Counted from the first letter of the stretch, positions 9,083-19,303 are shown. The stretch: DNA of 64,000 nt from Maribacter aquivivus (GCF_900142175.1 NZ_FQZX01000003.1:97766-161765); one strand, 5' to 3'. Numbers and translations: made by a program. The notes: a model not told the origin generated them from the sequence alone.

Positions 9083-12000
9083 TTAGTTTTTCTGAAATAC
9101 CCTTACAGAATCCCTGTTTTGAGTAACAATGAAGTATGGTCGGTCTTCTAGATTACTATTCACCTTAATGATGCTTTTTGCATCACCTGGCACTAGAAAT
9201 CCGCTTTCAATAGTATTAATAGTTGTATAATTACCTTTACCATCATTCTCTAATAATAGACCATTGAAGGCGTCATTCCTTCCGACGAAAACTTCGTTTC
9301 CAAAATTGTTTCCGATTAACAAAATATCTTCTTTACCATCTTTATTATAATCTAATGTCGTAATTCCATTAATTGGAGCAACTTGTGCTTCTATTGGTAG
9401 TGAATTGTATTTAAATGTGCCATCGCCCATATTTTCCAAAACTATACTTTTATCGAAATTGCCTATTAATTTTGTTGATCCCTGTAATTCTTCATCTGTA
9501 AATAAACTTGAGATGGTTGCTTTAGAGTATCCTTTAAAAGTGCTGAATTTTGCTCTAAATAGGGGGCTTTGACCATTTAAATCTCCCCAAAAGTTTACTG
9601 GAAATGATTTGTATGTAGGATTATCAAAGCTCTCCTTAAAATATGCAAACATGACAGGGTCAATAGTGCCATTATTATCAAAATCTTTTGCGATTACTGT
9701 AACTGGTCTTTCTGATGATGGTTGATAGAGGTTGTTCATACCTAAGTTGCCCACTATGAAATCAATATCGCCATCATTGTCTATATCAGTTTTTACAATA
9801 CTTTCCCACCAACCAGAAAGTTCTTCAGTTCCTGTTTTCTCTAATTTATTGAAACTAGTTCCGTTATTTTTTAAAATAGTGATAGGCATAAATTCACCAA
9901 CGATAATTAAGTCATCATTTCCGTCTAAATCAATATCTCCCCAAACTGCATCAGTAACCATACCTAAGTTTCTTAATTCAGGCGCAAGACTATCCGTCAC
10001 ATCTTTTAATATACCGTTTTCGTTTTTTAATAAGAAGCTATTTTCAGCATTAGGATATTTGGAATAAGGGGTTCTACCACCAACGAAAAGGTCAACGAAG
10101 CCGTCTTTATCAAAATCTGCGGTTGTAACTACTGAACCACTGGTATTAATTTGTGGTATCTTATTGGTTGAAACGCTGAAATTTCCTTTACCATCATTCA
10201 CCAATAATCGATCTGTATAGTGAATACTTTCTAGGTCAAATTCATTACTACCAGAAACTAAGTACATATCTAAATCGCCATCATTTTCTAAATCAAATAA
10301 CGCAATACTTTCTTCTTCATACATTTTATTTTCTTCATCGCTAAATAATGTCTGCCGTATGAAGCTGCCTTTTTTATCTTGAAAAAATATTTGTGGAGAC
10401 ATACCTGAAGAACTGCCAATAATAAAATCTTCTATACCATCACCGTTAAGATCTCCTGTAGCCATTACAGGACCATTTTGAGTAAGTTTATGTGGTATGG
10501 TTCGTTGAATATTGTAATCTACAATATCTTTTTCTTCGTGTAAATAGTTTATAGCAATGGCATTAGAAATCTCTTTGAATACTGGCGCTACTTTTTTTGC
10601 AACAAATGGAAAATTTAAACCTTCTGAAGATACCGAAATTGCATTCTCATATTTAATGGTTAACCTTTGGTTAGCTTTAATGTTCTCTAGTTTTTGAAAT
10701 TTGTTATCTGCCCAAAGTACTTCCACAGATGCTATTTGTTTATTATTACCTAAACCAAAATGCGCTATGTCTTCAACAGTAGACATATAGCCTCTATATG
10801 TATGGTGTTCTTGGTATTGAAAAGTACCGTCTTTAAGTCTTAATACAATTTTTGCCCCTGTTTTTAGTGATTTCGATGATGAATCTAATAATTCTATACT
10901 TAGATAATTATGTTGACCATTTTTTTGATCCGTATTGTTTTGAAAAATAAGAGCTTCGTCGTTTATGTTATTAACGATATAATCTAAATCACCATCATTA
11001 TCTAAATCGGCAAATGCTGCGCCATTGGAGAAGGAGGGTATTCCAATTCCCCAATTTTCACTAACATCTGTAAACTGGTTATTTTTGTTATTCTTATATG
11101 CGTAGTTTGGAATCTTTATTTTCGGAATAGAATCCAAAATTTGAGCGGGACTTAAATATCTACTTACATTGAATTTAAAATCACCAAAATCTAAATCTGT
11201 AATATCTCTTGGAAATCCATTCGTTATTAGTAAATCTTGATAACCATCGTTATCCATATCGGCAAATAGGGGAGACCAGCTCCAATCTGTTTTTGATATG
11301 CCTGCCATTAAGCCAATTTCACTAAACGGTACATTATTCCCATTCCCTTTCTGCAGCATGTTTCTGGTGTGCTGGTATTCATAATCAAAACGGTCATTTA
11401 ATATATACTCGGTGTATTTATTTCCGGATAAAGTTGTTTTTAACCGTTCGTTTGTTTCACCTAGCATGTCTAAAGTGATGATATCCAAGTAACCATCATT
11501 ATTAAAATCAGAGATGTCGTTACCCATAGAGAACTTACTCTGGTGTTTAGTGTTGTCTTTTATCTTATTTGAAAATGTACCATCTTGATTGTTTATATAT
11601 AAAATGTCATTAGATAGATAATCATTACTTACGTAAATATCTGACCATCCATCGTAGTTTACATCTGCAATAGAAAGTCCTAAACCATAACCCTCTATAG
11701 TTATGCCTGCTTCTATGGTAACATCTGTAAATGTGCCGTCACCATTGTTTTTATATAATTTATCATTGCTTAACGCAGAGCCATCAGTAATTTTCTTCCT
11801 GAAGTTAGAGGGTAAAATATGAATGTCAACATTGTTTAAAACGTATAAATCTAAAAGTCCGTCTTTATTGTAGTCAAAGAATGACGCGCCCATGCTATTA
11901 CCAGATTCTTCAACTCCAAATTCACTAGCTTTGTCTACAAATGTTGGTACATTATCTTTATTCAAACCCTGATTTACGTATAAAATGTTCTTCTTTTCTT

Positions 12001-12418
12001 CAGCGCTGTCTAACATGGCAGAACATACATATATATCTAAAAAACCATCATTATTAATATCTGCCAAAGCAACACCTGTATTCCATTTGTTTAGTGCTTC
12101 TATACCAGATTCTTTAGAGACATCTTTAAATTTGAATTTTCCCTGATTTAAGTATAACCTATTAGAAACTTGATTTCCGCTAAAAAATATATCGGGCATT
12201 TTGTCATTGTTAAAATCGCCAATTGCAACACCACCACCATTAAATATGTATTCACTGGTTAATATGTTGAAGCTGTCAGTTTCTACAATTTCATTGTTAA
12301 AATCAATTCCTGATTTAGAAGGAGGTACCACTTTAAAAAGTGAGGTAGATTCTTTTTGATTACATGAGAAAAAGCTGATTGTTAATAATGTAATTGTTAT
12401 AGCCGAAAAGATTCGCAT
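9083..12418 (-). CDS. FG-GAP/VCBS-repeat lipoprotein with ASPIC/UnbV domain (CRTAC1-like)
   Basis: The 1111-residue product has a lipoprotein signal peptide (MRIFSAITITLLTISFFSC). It is built from FG-GAP/VCBS blades with calcium-type loops such as DFNNDKMPDIFFSGN, DINNDGFLDIYV and DMDNDGYQDLLI, expected to form beta-propellers. An ASPIC/UnbV segment lies mid-protein at about residues 520-600 (GAKIVLRLKDGTFQY through HFGLGNNKQIASVEVLW). A second set of blades follows. The function of this large Bacteroidota family is not established; surface binding is an inference. ATG 12418 is preferred to in-frame codons up to 12460 because it starts the signal peptide. The gene has its own promoter candidate and is flanked by two hairpins, so it is probably monocistronic between the two SusCD loci. 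Confidence 0.88.
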   Translation of the reverse strand: MRIFSAITITLLTISFFSCNQKESTSLFKVVPPSKSGIDFNNEIVETDSFNILTSEYIFNGGGVAIGDFNNDKMPDIFFSGNQVSNRLYLNQGKFKFKDVSKESGIEALNKWNTGVALADINNDGFLDIYVCSAMLDSAEEKKNILYVNQGLNKDNVPTFVDKASEFGVEESGNSMGASFFDYNKDGLLDLYVLNNVDIHILPSNFRKKITDGSALSNDKLYKNNGDGTFTDVTIEAGITIEGYGLGLSIADVNYDGWSDIYVSNDYLSNDILYINNQDGTFSNKIKDNTKHQSKFSMGNDISDFNNDGYLDIITLDMLGETNERLKTTLSGNKYTEYILNDRFDYEYQHTRNMLQKGNGNNVPFSEIGLMAGISKTDWSWSPLFADMDNDGYQDLLITNGFPRDITDLDFGDFKFNVSRYLSPAQILDSIPKIKIPNYAYKNNKNNQFTDVSENWGIGIPSFSNGAAFADLDNDGDLDYIVNNINDEALIFQNNTDQKNGQHNYLSIELLDSSSKSLKTGAKIVLRLKDGTFQYQEHHTYRGYMSTVEDIAHFGLGNNKQIASVEVLWADNKFQKLENIKANQRLTIKYENAISVSSEGLNFPFVAKKVAPVFKEISNAIAINYLHEEKDIVDYNIQRTIPHKLTQNGPVMATGDLNGDGIEDFIIGSSSGMSPQIFFQDKKGSFIRQTLFSDEENKMYEEESIALFDLENDGDLDMYLVSGSNEFDLESIHYTDRLLVNDGKGNFSVSTNKIPQINTSGSVVTTADFDKDGFVDLFVGGRTPYSKYPNAENSFLLKNENGILKDVTDSLAPELRNLGMVTDAVWGDIDLDGNDDLIIVGEFMPITILKNNGTSFNKLEKTGTEELSGWWESIVKTDIDNDGDIDFIVGNLGMNNLYQPSSERPVTVIAKDFDNNGTIDPVMFAYFKESFDNPTYKSFPVNFWGDLNGQSPLFRAKFSTFKGYSKATISSLFTDEELQGSTKLIGNFDKSIVLENMGDGTFKYNSLPIEAQVAPINGITTLDYNKDGKEDILLIGNNFGNEVFVGRNDAFNGLLLENDGKGNYTTINTIESGFLVPGDAKSIIKVNSNLEDRPYFIVTQNRDSVRVFQKN

Positions 12419-12513
12419 AATTGGTTTTTTAATACTATTTACTAGAGAAGAAGTATTCAATTTGTAGTTAGTTTATTGAAAAGAAAATAATGTGATAAAG
12501 TGTCTTATGTGCG

Positions 12514-12544
12514 CAAATGTAAATCTGCATTTTTGTAGTACCAA
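12514..12544 (-). promoter_or_regulatory. Bacteroidota-type promoter of the FG-GAP lipoprotein gene
   Basis: On the minus strand a TTG (12544-12542) is followed 20 bases later by TACATTTG (12521-12514). This matches the Bacteroidota -33/-7 consensus TTG-N19-21-TAnnTTTG. It implies a leader of roughly 90 bases before ATG 12418. Confidence 0.55.
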
Positions 12545-12723
12545 AATAGTGTTTTTGTACTGAATATCACAGGTAGATGTGTACTTACTTCAAGATTTAA
12601 CTAGTTTATTTTTTATAAAAAAGTTTCAGTTTAGCTAGTGTTATGTGCTGATATAATTTACTATTGAGTTTTTTTGACTACTATAGAAATTGAATTTTTA
12701 CTTAATTGAGTTTTGATCAAAAA

Positions 12724-12755
12724 AAAAGCAGGACATTGAAAAATGTCCTGCTTTT
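12724..12755 (-). terminator. Terminator of the second SusCD-fasciclin operon
   Basis: A perfect 14-bp stem (12724-12737 with 12742-12755) closes a GAAA loop (12738-12741 on the plus strand). The A-run on the plus strand at 12721-12727 supplies a T-tract on the minus strand, as expected after the fasciclin gene. Confidence 0.8.
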
Positions 12756-12799
12756 AAGGTTATTTTTTATGTAACCCAAATTTAAATTTTATTGATTCT

Positions 12800-14401
12800 T
12801 TAGTCATCTAAAGAGTCAATAAAAGTAATTGCAGTTTGTGGTAATAAAACTTTGTCTACAATATGTGCGACCCCGTTTCTTGCTAAAACATCTGGAGTAG
12901 TAATATTTGCATTTACATCGTTCGTTGCATCACCAATCACGAAATTTTCTGAACCAATGACACTGATTACTTCTAAATCTTTTTCAGATAAAGTTGTCAA
13001 TGAACCTGCTGCTAAATCTGCACTAGTAATTTTACCTGCTACTACATGATATAAAAGTATGTTGGTTAGTAATTCCAATTCTTCTTCCGTATCAAAACTA
13101 GCAATACTAGTATAATCAGGGCCTAAAGTATTGAATAAGTCTACGAAGGCGTCATTTGACGGAGCAAAAACTGTTGCATTTCTAGAATATGTAAAATTAG
13201 TTGCTTCTTCATCTTCCATATTGGTAGCGTCAACAAATACATCTACTAAATCAGTAGCAATTAATGCTTCTTCTAAAGTACTTAATGATGGTGCGTTAAC
13301 GACAGTTGTCGCTAAATCATCAGATCCTAGTAATGCAATAAAGTCTAGAGCTGCTTGTGGTAAAAGAACTTTGTCTACTATACTTACGACACCATTTTTA
13401 GAATCAATACCGTCGGTAACAATAGCTGCGTTCGTAGCAGTAACATCTCCAAATTCAAAAGCACCTGCATTATCTACAACTTCTACCGTACTATCCTCTA
13501 AAAGAGTCATAGTTGGTCCAGCTACTAAATCTGTTGAACCATCATCAGATGGTAAAATGTGATATAGTAAAATATTACTAAGAAGTTCGATTTCTGCAGA
13601 ATTGTCAAAATCATCAAGATCATTATAATCATCTCCAAGAGCATCAAAAAGATTTTCAAAAGCTTGGTTGTTTGGAGCTAGTACTCTAGCTGTTTCCAAA
13701 TCGGCGATAGCATCAACCAATCCTGCTTTTGTTGCAGCTGCAGCTAATGAACTTAAATCATCAGTTCCAGTTACCCAGTCCAATAAAGTTGGTCGGATAT
13801 CAAAATCTAGAGCATCAATTGCCTCTTGTGGTAAAAGTACCTTGTCTATTACATGTACTATACCATTGTCTGCATAAAAGTTTGGTTGTGTAACTTTAGA
13901 AACAGGGTTGGTCTCTGGTAAATTAGAGGCATCTAAAATAAACACATCTTCTCCTACTGCTACAGAGAGTGAACCTCCTTGTACTGTAGTTAATGTTTGA
14001 CCATCAGAAAAACCTGATGCTTCTATATTGTCTGCTACCACATGATAGGTTAATATCTGAGCAAGTAAATCCGCATCTGCGACAGACAATAGTTGTGCTG
14101 CTGCCGATTCATCATCATTAGCTTCAAAGCCTATTTGAGTTGCAAATGTTTCAAATGCTGCATCATTAGGTGCAAATACTGTAAAAGGACCAGTGCCGTT
14201 TAAGGTTGTAGCAATGTCACCAGATGCTGCATCAATTGCAGCATTTAAGTTAGAAAGACTACCAATTGTATTGATTCTAGTGTCAACAGTACCCGGACCA
14301 ATTAAGGTGTCGCTACCGTCTATATCATCATCATCACACGAGCTGAAGCCGATTAAGGCAAGCATTGATAATGAGATACTTAATATTCGAAATGTTTTCA
14401 T
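12800..14401 (-). CDS. Fasciclin (FAS1) lipoprotein with three domains
   Basis: The 533-residue product has a lipoprotein signal peptide (MKTFRILSISLSMLALIGFSSC) followed by an acidic DDDDIDGSD linker. Three FAS1 domains occupy about residues 45-195, 205-350 and 355-530. Each has the FAS1 hallmarks: an early TVFAPND-, RVLAPNN- or TVFAPSNDAF-type H1 box, a YHV or YHI segment, and a terminal VDKVLLPQ or IDKVLLPQ H2 box. FAS1 domains mediate adhesion to proteins or polysaccharides, so a surface binding role is inferred. It lies 41 bases downstream of susD (pair 2) and before a strong terminator, so it is the last gene of a susC-susD-fasciclin operon. Confidence 0.92.
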   Translation of the reverse strand: MKTFRILSISLSMLALIGFSSCDDDDIDGSDTLIGPGTVDTRINTIGSLSNLNAAIDAASGDIATTLNGTGPFTVFAPNDAAFETFATQIGFEANDDESAAAQLLSVADADLLAQILTYHVVADNIEASGFSDGQTLTTVQGGSLSVAVGEDVFILDASNLPETNPVSKVTQPNFYADNGIVHVIDKVLLPQEAIDALDFDIRPTLLDWVTGTDDLSSLAAAATKAGLVDAIADLETARVLAPNNQAFENLFDALGDDYNDLDDFDNSAEIELLSNILLYHILPSDDGSTDLVAGPTMTLLEDSTVEVVDNAGAFEFGDVTATNAAIVTDGIDSKNGVVSIVDKVLLPQAALDFIALLGSDDLATTVVNAPSLSTLEEALIATDLVDVFVDATNMEDEEATNFTYSRNATVFAPSNDAFVDLFNTLGPDYTSIASFDTEEELELLTNILLYHVVAGKITSADLAAGSLTTLSEKDLEVISVIGSENFVIGDATNDVNANITTPDVLARNGVAHIVDKVLLPQTAITFIDSLDD

Positions 14402-14442
14402 ATCTAAATTATTTAGTATAAGATTTTATAATTCTGTTTTAT

Positions 14443-16131
14443 TTAATACCCAGGATTCTGTTGCAGAATTCCTCCACTTAAATCTATTGCGTTTAACGGG
14501 ATAGGCAAGATATCGTGTTTTGCTTCAACCGTATTAGCTTTAGTACCAAAGTTAGGTATAGTACGACTTTCATTTGTAATGTATTCATTCATTACACTTG
14601 CAGCATTACCCCATCTTCTTAAATCGAATAAACGGTGACCTTCCATACTAAGCTCTAAACGACGCTCATGACGAACTGCTTTTCTAGCGAAATCTTGACT
14701 AGCGAAAGCTGTATAAGGCTCTATTTCATAGTTAGCCGCATCAACCTCCCCAGTTTCATCTTGAATGTAAGTCATGTTTTTAGCTCTGTTACGAACTAAG
14801 TTTGTCCATGTTAATGCAGACGCTAAATCATTAGTTTCAACAGCTGCTTCAGCACCCATTAATAAAACATCGGCATAACGTATAATATGATAGTTGATAC
14901 CTGCGTGTTGTTGTCCCCATGCACCTGAACCTTGGTTGTCGGTATCACCTGATTGGTAAACATTTTTAGCTGGTAAGTAAGGACCTGAAATATCTGAGAA
15001 TGTTGCACGGATCCAAGAATGACCAGGGAAAGTTCCGTAACGGTTATAATCAATACCTCTTCTACCTACTGTGTAATCTAATCTAGGATCTAATGGTCCA
15101 GTGTGAAGTGTAAATGCCTCGTCATCTTCCTTACCATAGTCATTTGCTACATCAGTTTGATTAAAGGTATCTAATAAAGGAAGACCTGATCCATCTGTTT
15201 GAAATGCATTTACTAAATCTTGAGAAGGTTGGTAAAAACCACAACATGATCCAAATGGTCCTGGATTAGGGAAGTTTAATACTCCACCAATATTTCCATT
15301 ATATGATACTGCGTCATCTGCAGTAAATTGAATAGCAAAAACAGCTTCAGAACTGTTTTCTCCAGCACTTTCCCAATTAGCTACAAATTCAGAATTTAAG
15401 GCGTAAGGACCATCATTAATGATTTCTTCGAACAAAGCAAGAGCAGGAGCCCATTCAGACTGTTGTAAATGAACTTTACCTAAGTAAGCTTTAGCAGCCC
15501 AAGAAGATGGTCTTCCTGATTGTGCTTGAGTAGCAGGTAAATTGTCAACAGCAAATTGAAAATCGGCTTCTATTTGGTCCCAGATTGGTCCAGGATTTGG
15601 CTGATTAAATTCTGTATTTGCATAGTTTTCTTCAGAGATGTAAGGAACATTTCCATAAATTCTTTGCAATTCAAAATTGAAGTGACCACGTAAAAAACGT
15701 GCTTCAGCAAGCTTTCCTGTTAAATCAGCATCTTCTATAGTTGCAATTAATGCAATAACTGCATTAGAACGGTTAACACCTGCAAAAGTAGATGACCATT
15801 TTCCTAATACATATGGGTTACCTGTAGTCCAATTATAGGTTTCCATTTCAAAAAGTTCAGCTTGATCACCATCAGTACTACCTTTATGGGCATCATCAGC
15901 TAAAACATCAAACCACCAGTTGTCTCCACTTGCAGCAAATCCATTACCCGATAAGTTGTTACGTATACCGTCTAATGTAGAGTAGGCTCCAATTAAAAGC
16001 AATTCTACACCATCTTCATTTTGTACGGCAGCATCACTAAGAGCACCAATTGCAGGTTGCTCGGTAAAATCATCGCTACATGCACTTAAAGCAGCGAATA
16101 GTGAGAATAAGTATATTATTTTCTTTTTCAT
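14443..16131 (-). CDS. SusD/RagB outer-membrane lipoprotein (pair 2)
   Basis: This 562-residue SusD-family surface lipoprotein has a short signal peptide MKKKIIYLFSLFAALSAC followed by SDDFTEQPAIG. SusD signatures include AEARFLRGHFNFELQRIYG, GRPSSWAAKAYLGKVHLQ, RHERRLELSMEGHRLFDLRR and the end GGILQQNPGY. The segment GSCCGFYQPSQDLVNAF matches GCCGFYQASQNLVNAY in the first SusD, so both pairs derive from a common ancestor and may recognise related ligands. It follows its susC by four bases, so translation is likely coupled, and precedes the fasciclin gene. Confidence 0.94.
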   Translation of the reverse strand: MKKKIIYLFSLFAALSACSDDFTEQPAIGALSDAAVQNEDGVELLLIGAYSTLDGIRNNLSGNGFAASGDNWWFDVLADDAHKGSTDGDQAELFEMETYNWTTGNPYVLGKWSSTFAGVNRSNAVIALIATIEDADLTGKLAEARFLRGHFNFELQRIYGNVPYISEENYANTEFNQPNPGPIWDQIEADFQFAVDNLPATQAQSGRPSSWAAKAYLGKVHLQQSEWAPALALFEEIINDGPYALNSEFVANWESAGENSSEAVFAIQFTADDAVSYNGNIGGVLNFPNPGPFGSCCGFYQPSQDLVNAFQTDGSGLPLLDTFNQTDVANDYGKEDDEAFTLHTGPLDPRLDYTVGRRGIDYNRYGTFPGHSWIRATFSDISGPYLPAKNVYQSGDTDNQGSGAWGQQHAGINYHIIRYADVLLMGAEAAVETNDLASALTWTNLVRNRAKNMTYIQDETGEVDAANYEIEPYTAFASQDFARKAVRHERRLELSMEGHRLFDLRRWGNAASVMNEYITNESRTIPNFGTKANTVEAKHDILPIPLNAIDLSGGILQQNPGY

Positions 16132-16135
16132 TTTT

Positions 16136-19100
16136 TTACAATTTTAAATTAAATCCAAGTGTAAGAATTCTAGATTGTGGAACAACCTGACTGTCTACAC
16201 CTATTGTTAGGTTATTACCAGTTACTGATGAGATAATCTCAGGGTCGAATCCTTCATATCCAGTAAGGGTAAGTAAATTTGTGCCTTGTATGTAAACTCT
16301 GAAAGAATCTAAACCAACTGAATTGGCAACTTTATCAGAGAAAGCATAACCTAATTGTACGTTTTTAAGGCGTAAATATGAACCATCTTCAACAAAGTAT
16401 GAATTTGGTTGCGTTTCACTATTTTGAATAGAACTACTTAATGCTGGTAAAGTAGCATCAGTGTTAATTGGTGTCCAAGAATCTAAAACTCTTACACTAC
16501 GGTTACCATCAGCAAATGTTGGGAAATCTGTATAGATTTTATTGTAGTTGTAAATATCGTTTCCTTGTGACCCTTGTAAGAACAATGATAGATCGAAAGA
16601 TTTATAACCTAAGTTAAAGTTAAGTCCATAAGTGAAATCTGGGTGTGGAGAACCAATAAAAGTTCTGTCATCATCATTAATCTCACCATCATTATTAACA
16701 TCTCTATATTCAAATCTACCTGTATCTGTAAAACCAATTACCTCTCTACCAAAGAATGTAGATATAGCTTCACCAACTTGTGTTCTTGAAACTGCACCGC
16801 CACGGTAGCTTTCGTCACCAACTTGAAATTCACTAATCCAATCAGTAACTTCATTTTTGTAGTGAGAGAAGTTGATATCTACGCCATATTTAAAACCAGA
16901 AGTAGTTTCGTCTTTGTAACGTAACGTAACATCAAAACCAGTATTTTCTACGTTACCTGCATTTACGTAAGGTGCACCAGCATCAATTGCAGTAGTACTT
17001 ATCAAGCTATTATCTTGAACAATTAAATCTTTAGTAGTGATTTTGAACCACTCAAAATCAACATTAAATTTATCATCAAAAAAACCTAATTCGACACCTG
17101 CATTTATTGCTTCACTAGTTTCCCATTTTAAATTTGGGTTACCAACAGATGATAATATAGCACCTGTTGCTATAGAACTGCCATCAATTGCATAGTTACC
17201 ATATTGCTCATTTAAGTTTGAGATATTGATGGTAGGGTTACTTGCTGGTAGCGATTGGTTACCTAACTGACCCCAAGAACCTTTAAATTTAAACCAACTT
17301 AAAGCTGAGTCAGAAGACATAAAATCTTCTTTACTTACTACCCAACCAGCACTAACAGAAGGGAAAGTTGCACTTTTGTTATCTCCTGTAAAACGAGAAG
17401 AAGTGTCATTACGTAATGTACCTGTTACAAAATATTTATCTCCATAAGAATATGTTGCAGAACCAAATAAAGAGTAAAGCGATGTTGCAGAATCGAAAGC
17501 TTCATTCACTAATGGAACTCCACTACCGTTATTTAATAAATAAAAATCTGGAGTTTCGAATAAGAAATCCGTACGACTAACTACTTTTCCTTTTACACCA
17601 TCTTTTACAGATTCAATACCTACTAAGGCATCAATTTTACTGTTGTTGAATGTTTTTTTGTAGTTCAAAGTATTTGTAAATGTCCAAGAATAGCCATCTT
17701 GGTTACGTTCAGTTAGTTGATTAACGCCTAATGGCTCACTATGTTCTGGGTCTAATGCTTGAAAACCACGTGTGTTAAAAGAGTTGATAGTACCACCAAT
17801 AGTCGTTTTAAACGTAAGACCGTCCATTAATTGCGCAGATAAATAAACATCACCTAAAATTCTGACTGTCTTATTGAAGTTGTCACTTTGTCTATTCAAT
17901 TGAGCTAGCGGGCTTCTTGAATTACCAGTTCCTTGAGCACCAGTACCAGCAAAATTACCATTGTCATCATATAATGGTATTAATGGGCTACTTCTTATTG
18001 CTTCTTCATACTGAGCACCTCCGCCACCTTTAGAATTACTGTAAGCAGTACTGAAGTGTTCTCCGATACGTACTTTATCTCCTATTTTAAATTCAGAATT
18101 CAAACGAATTTGTCCGATTTTATAATCTGTTTCTAAAAGGTTACCAGGGTTGTTCAAGTAGTTGGCAGAAAGATTGTATTTACTGTTTTCTTCACCATTT
18201 GCTACTGAGAATGCAACACTTTGTATAACTGCTGTTCTTGTAATAGCATCTATCCAATCTGTACCATTAGGGTTAACAGTTGCTGAAGCAGGACCTCTAG
18301 TAATAGGATCGTAAGAAACAACTCTAGTGTATCCATTTAATGTTGAAGGAACAACTGCGGATGACCCGTTACCATATTGAGGATGATTGAATGCTGTACC
18401 ATCATTAATGGCACTTTGATATAAGACATCACCTAATTGTTGTGCGTTTAAAAGATCAGGAGTGTTTGCTACAGTAGAGAAACCTGTATAGGTATCAACA
18501 GATACAACAGGTTTGTCCATGTTGTAACCACCACCTTTTGTTGTGATAATTACTACACCATTAGATGCTCTTGCACCATATATAGCAGCAGCACCATCTT
18601 TTAAAACGTTCATTTGATCAATATCGTTTGGGTTGATACTGTTCAAAACAAATGGGTCATCTGTTTGTAAACCATCTATTATAAATAATGGGTTGGTATT
18701 ATTACTAGTACCAAAACCACGAATGTTAATTTTTGGAGGGCTACCTGGTGTTGCATTCTGTACTACAGTTACACCACTTACACGACCTTGTAATGCAGAA
18801 GCCGCATTTACAACTGGTGCTTTTGTTGCCTCAGAAACATCAACAGACGCTACTGAACCAGTTAAATCTCCTCTTGTTTGAGTAGAATACCCTAATACGA
18901 TAACTTCATCAAGAGCGGCAGCATCTTCAGCTAAAGTTGCATTAACGCTTGATTGGCCGTTTACGGCAATTTCTGTGCTTTTAAATCCTATATAGCTAAA
19001 TACTAATGTAGCACCATCAGATACATTTAAGCTATAGTTACCATCGAAATCTGTTTGTGTACCATTTGTAGTACCTTTTTCTACGACATTAGCACCAGGA

Positions 19101-19303
19101 AGTGGTTGGCCAGTGTCATCAAGAACGGTTCCTGTAATAGTAGATTGCAGTGTTTTTACTTCAACTTCGTTTGAAGTACTTGTGTTTTCATTTGCCTGGG
19201 CCAATTGGGCACTTAAGCAAACAAGCATTGATAAAACTCCAGTCTTAATAAAGGAAGACCTTTTTCTGGATTTCATCAACGTGTAATCACGTTTTTGATT
19301 CAT
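16136..19303 (-). CDS. SusC/RagA TonB-dependent outer-membrane receptor (pair 2)
   Basis: The 1055-residue TonB-linked transporter has the same order of parts as the first: signal peptide (ending LAQANENT), carboxypeptidase-regulatory-like domain (TITGTVLDDTGQPLPGANVV through YIGFKSTEIAV), SusC motif DEVIVLGYSTQTRGDLTGSV, plug (NIRGFGTSNNTNPLFIIDGL; AAIYGARASNGVVIITTKGG) and barrel ending RILTLGFNLKL. Its close likeness to the first pair in the regulatory domain (KGTTNGTQTDFDGNY in both) indicates duplication with divergence of the barrel. Start ATG 19303 is taken; an in-frame ATG at 19276 would also keep the signal peptide. Confidence 0.94.
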   Translation of the reverse strand: MNQKRDYTLMKSRKRSSFIKTGVLSMLVCLSAQLAQANENTSTSNEVEVKTLQSTITGTVLDDTGQPLPGANVVEKGTTNGTQTDFDGNYSLNVSDGATLVFSYIGFKSTEIAVNGQSSVNATLAEDAAALDEVIVLGYSTQTRGDLTGSVASVDVSEATKAPVVNAASALQGRVSGVTVVQNATPGSPPKINIRGFGTSNNTNPLFIIDGLQTDDPFVLNSINPNDIDQMNVLKDGAAAIYGARASNGVVIITTKGGGYNMDKPVVSVDTYTGFSTVANTPDLLNAQQLGDVLYQSAINDGTAFNHPQYGNGSSAVVPSTLNGYTRVVSYDPITRGPASATVNPNGTDWIDAITRTAVIQSVAFSVANGEENSKYNLSANYLNNPGNLLETDYKIGQIRLNSEFKIGDKVRIGEHFSTAYSNSKGGGGAQYEEAIRSSPLIPLYDDNGNFAGTGAQGTGNSRSPLAQLNRQSDNFNKTVRILGDVYLSAQLMDGLTFKTTIGGTINSFNTRGFQALDPEHSEPLGVNQLTERNQDGYSWTFTNTLNYKKTFNNSKIDALVGIESVKDGVKGKVVSRTDFLFETPDFYLLNNGSGVPLVNEAFDSATSLYSLFGSATYSYGDKYFVTGTLRNDTSSRFTGDNKSATFPSVSAGWVVSKEDFMSSDSALSWFKFKGSWGQLGNQSLPASNPTINISNLNEQYGNYAIDGSSIATGAILSSVGNPNLKWETSEAINAGVELGFFDDKFNVDFEWFKITTKDLIVQDNSLISTTAIDAGAPYVNAGNVENTGFDVTLRYKDETTSGFKYGVDINFSHYKNEVTDWISEFQVGDESYRGGAVSRTQVGEAISTFFGREVIGFTDTGRFEYRDVNNDGEINDDDRTFIGSPHPDFTYGLNFNLGYKSFDLSLFLQGSQGNDIYNYNKIYTDFPTFADGNRSVRVLDSWTPINTDATLPALSSSIQNSETQPNSYFVEDGSYLRLKNVQLGYAFSDKVANSVGLDSFRVYIQGTNLLTLTGYEGFDPEIISSVTGNNLTIGVDSQVVPQSRILTLGFNLKL

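Larger units (their letters stand above)
12419..12799 (-). other. Intergenic region between fasciclin and FG-GAP genes
   Basis: This 381-base AT-rich gap contains the promoter candidate at 12514-12544 and the terminator at 12724-12755. No additional gene or repeat is supported in the remainder. Confidence 0.6.

Noticed and set aside
13131..13562. 143-residue plus-strand frame inside the fasciclin gene
   Set aside because: It is the antisense shadow of a strongly supported FAS1 gene, with Ser/Ala/Thr-rich composition and no domain.
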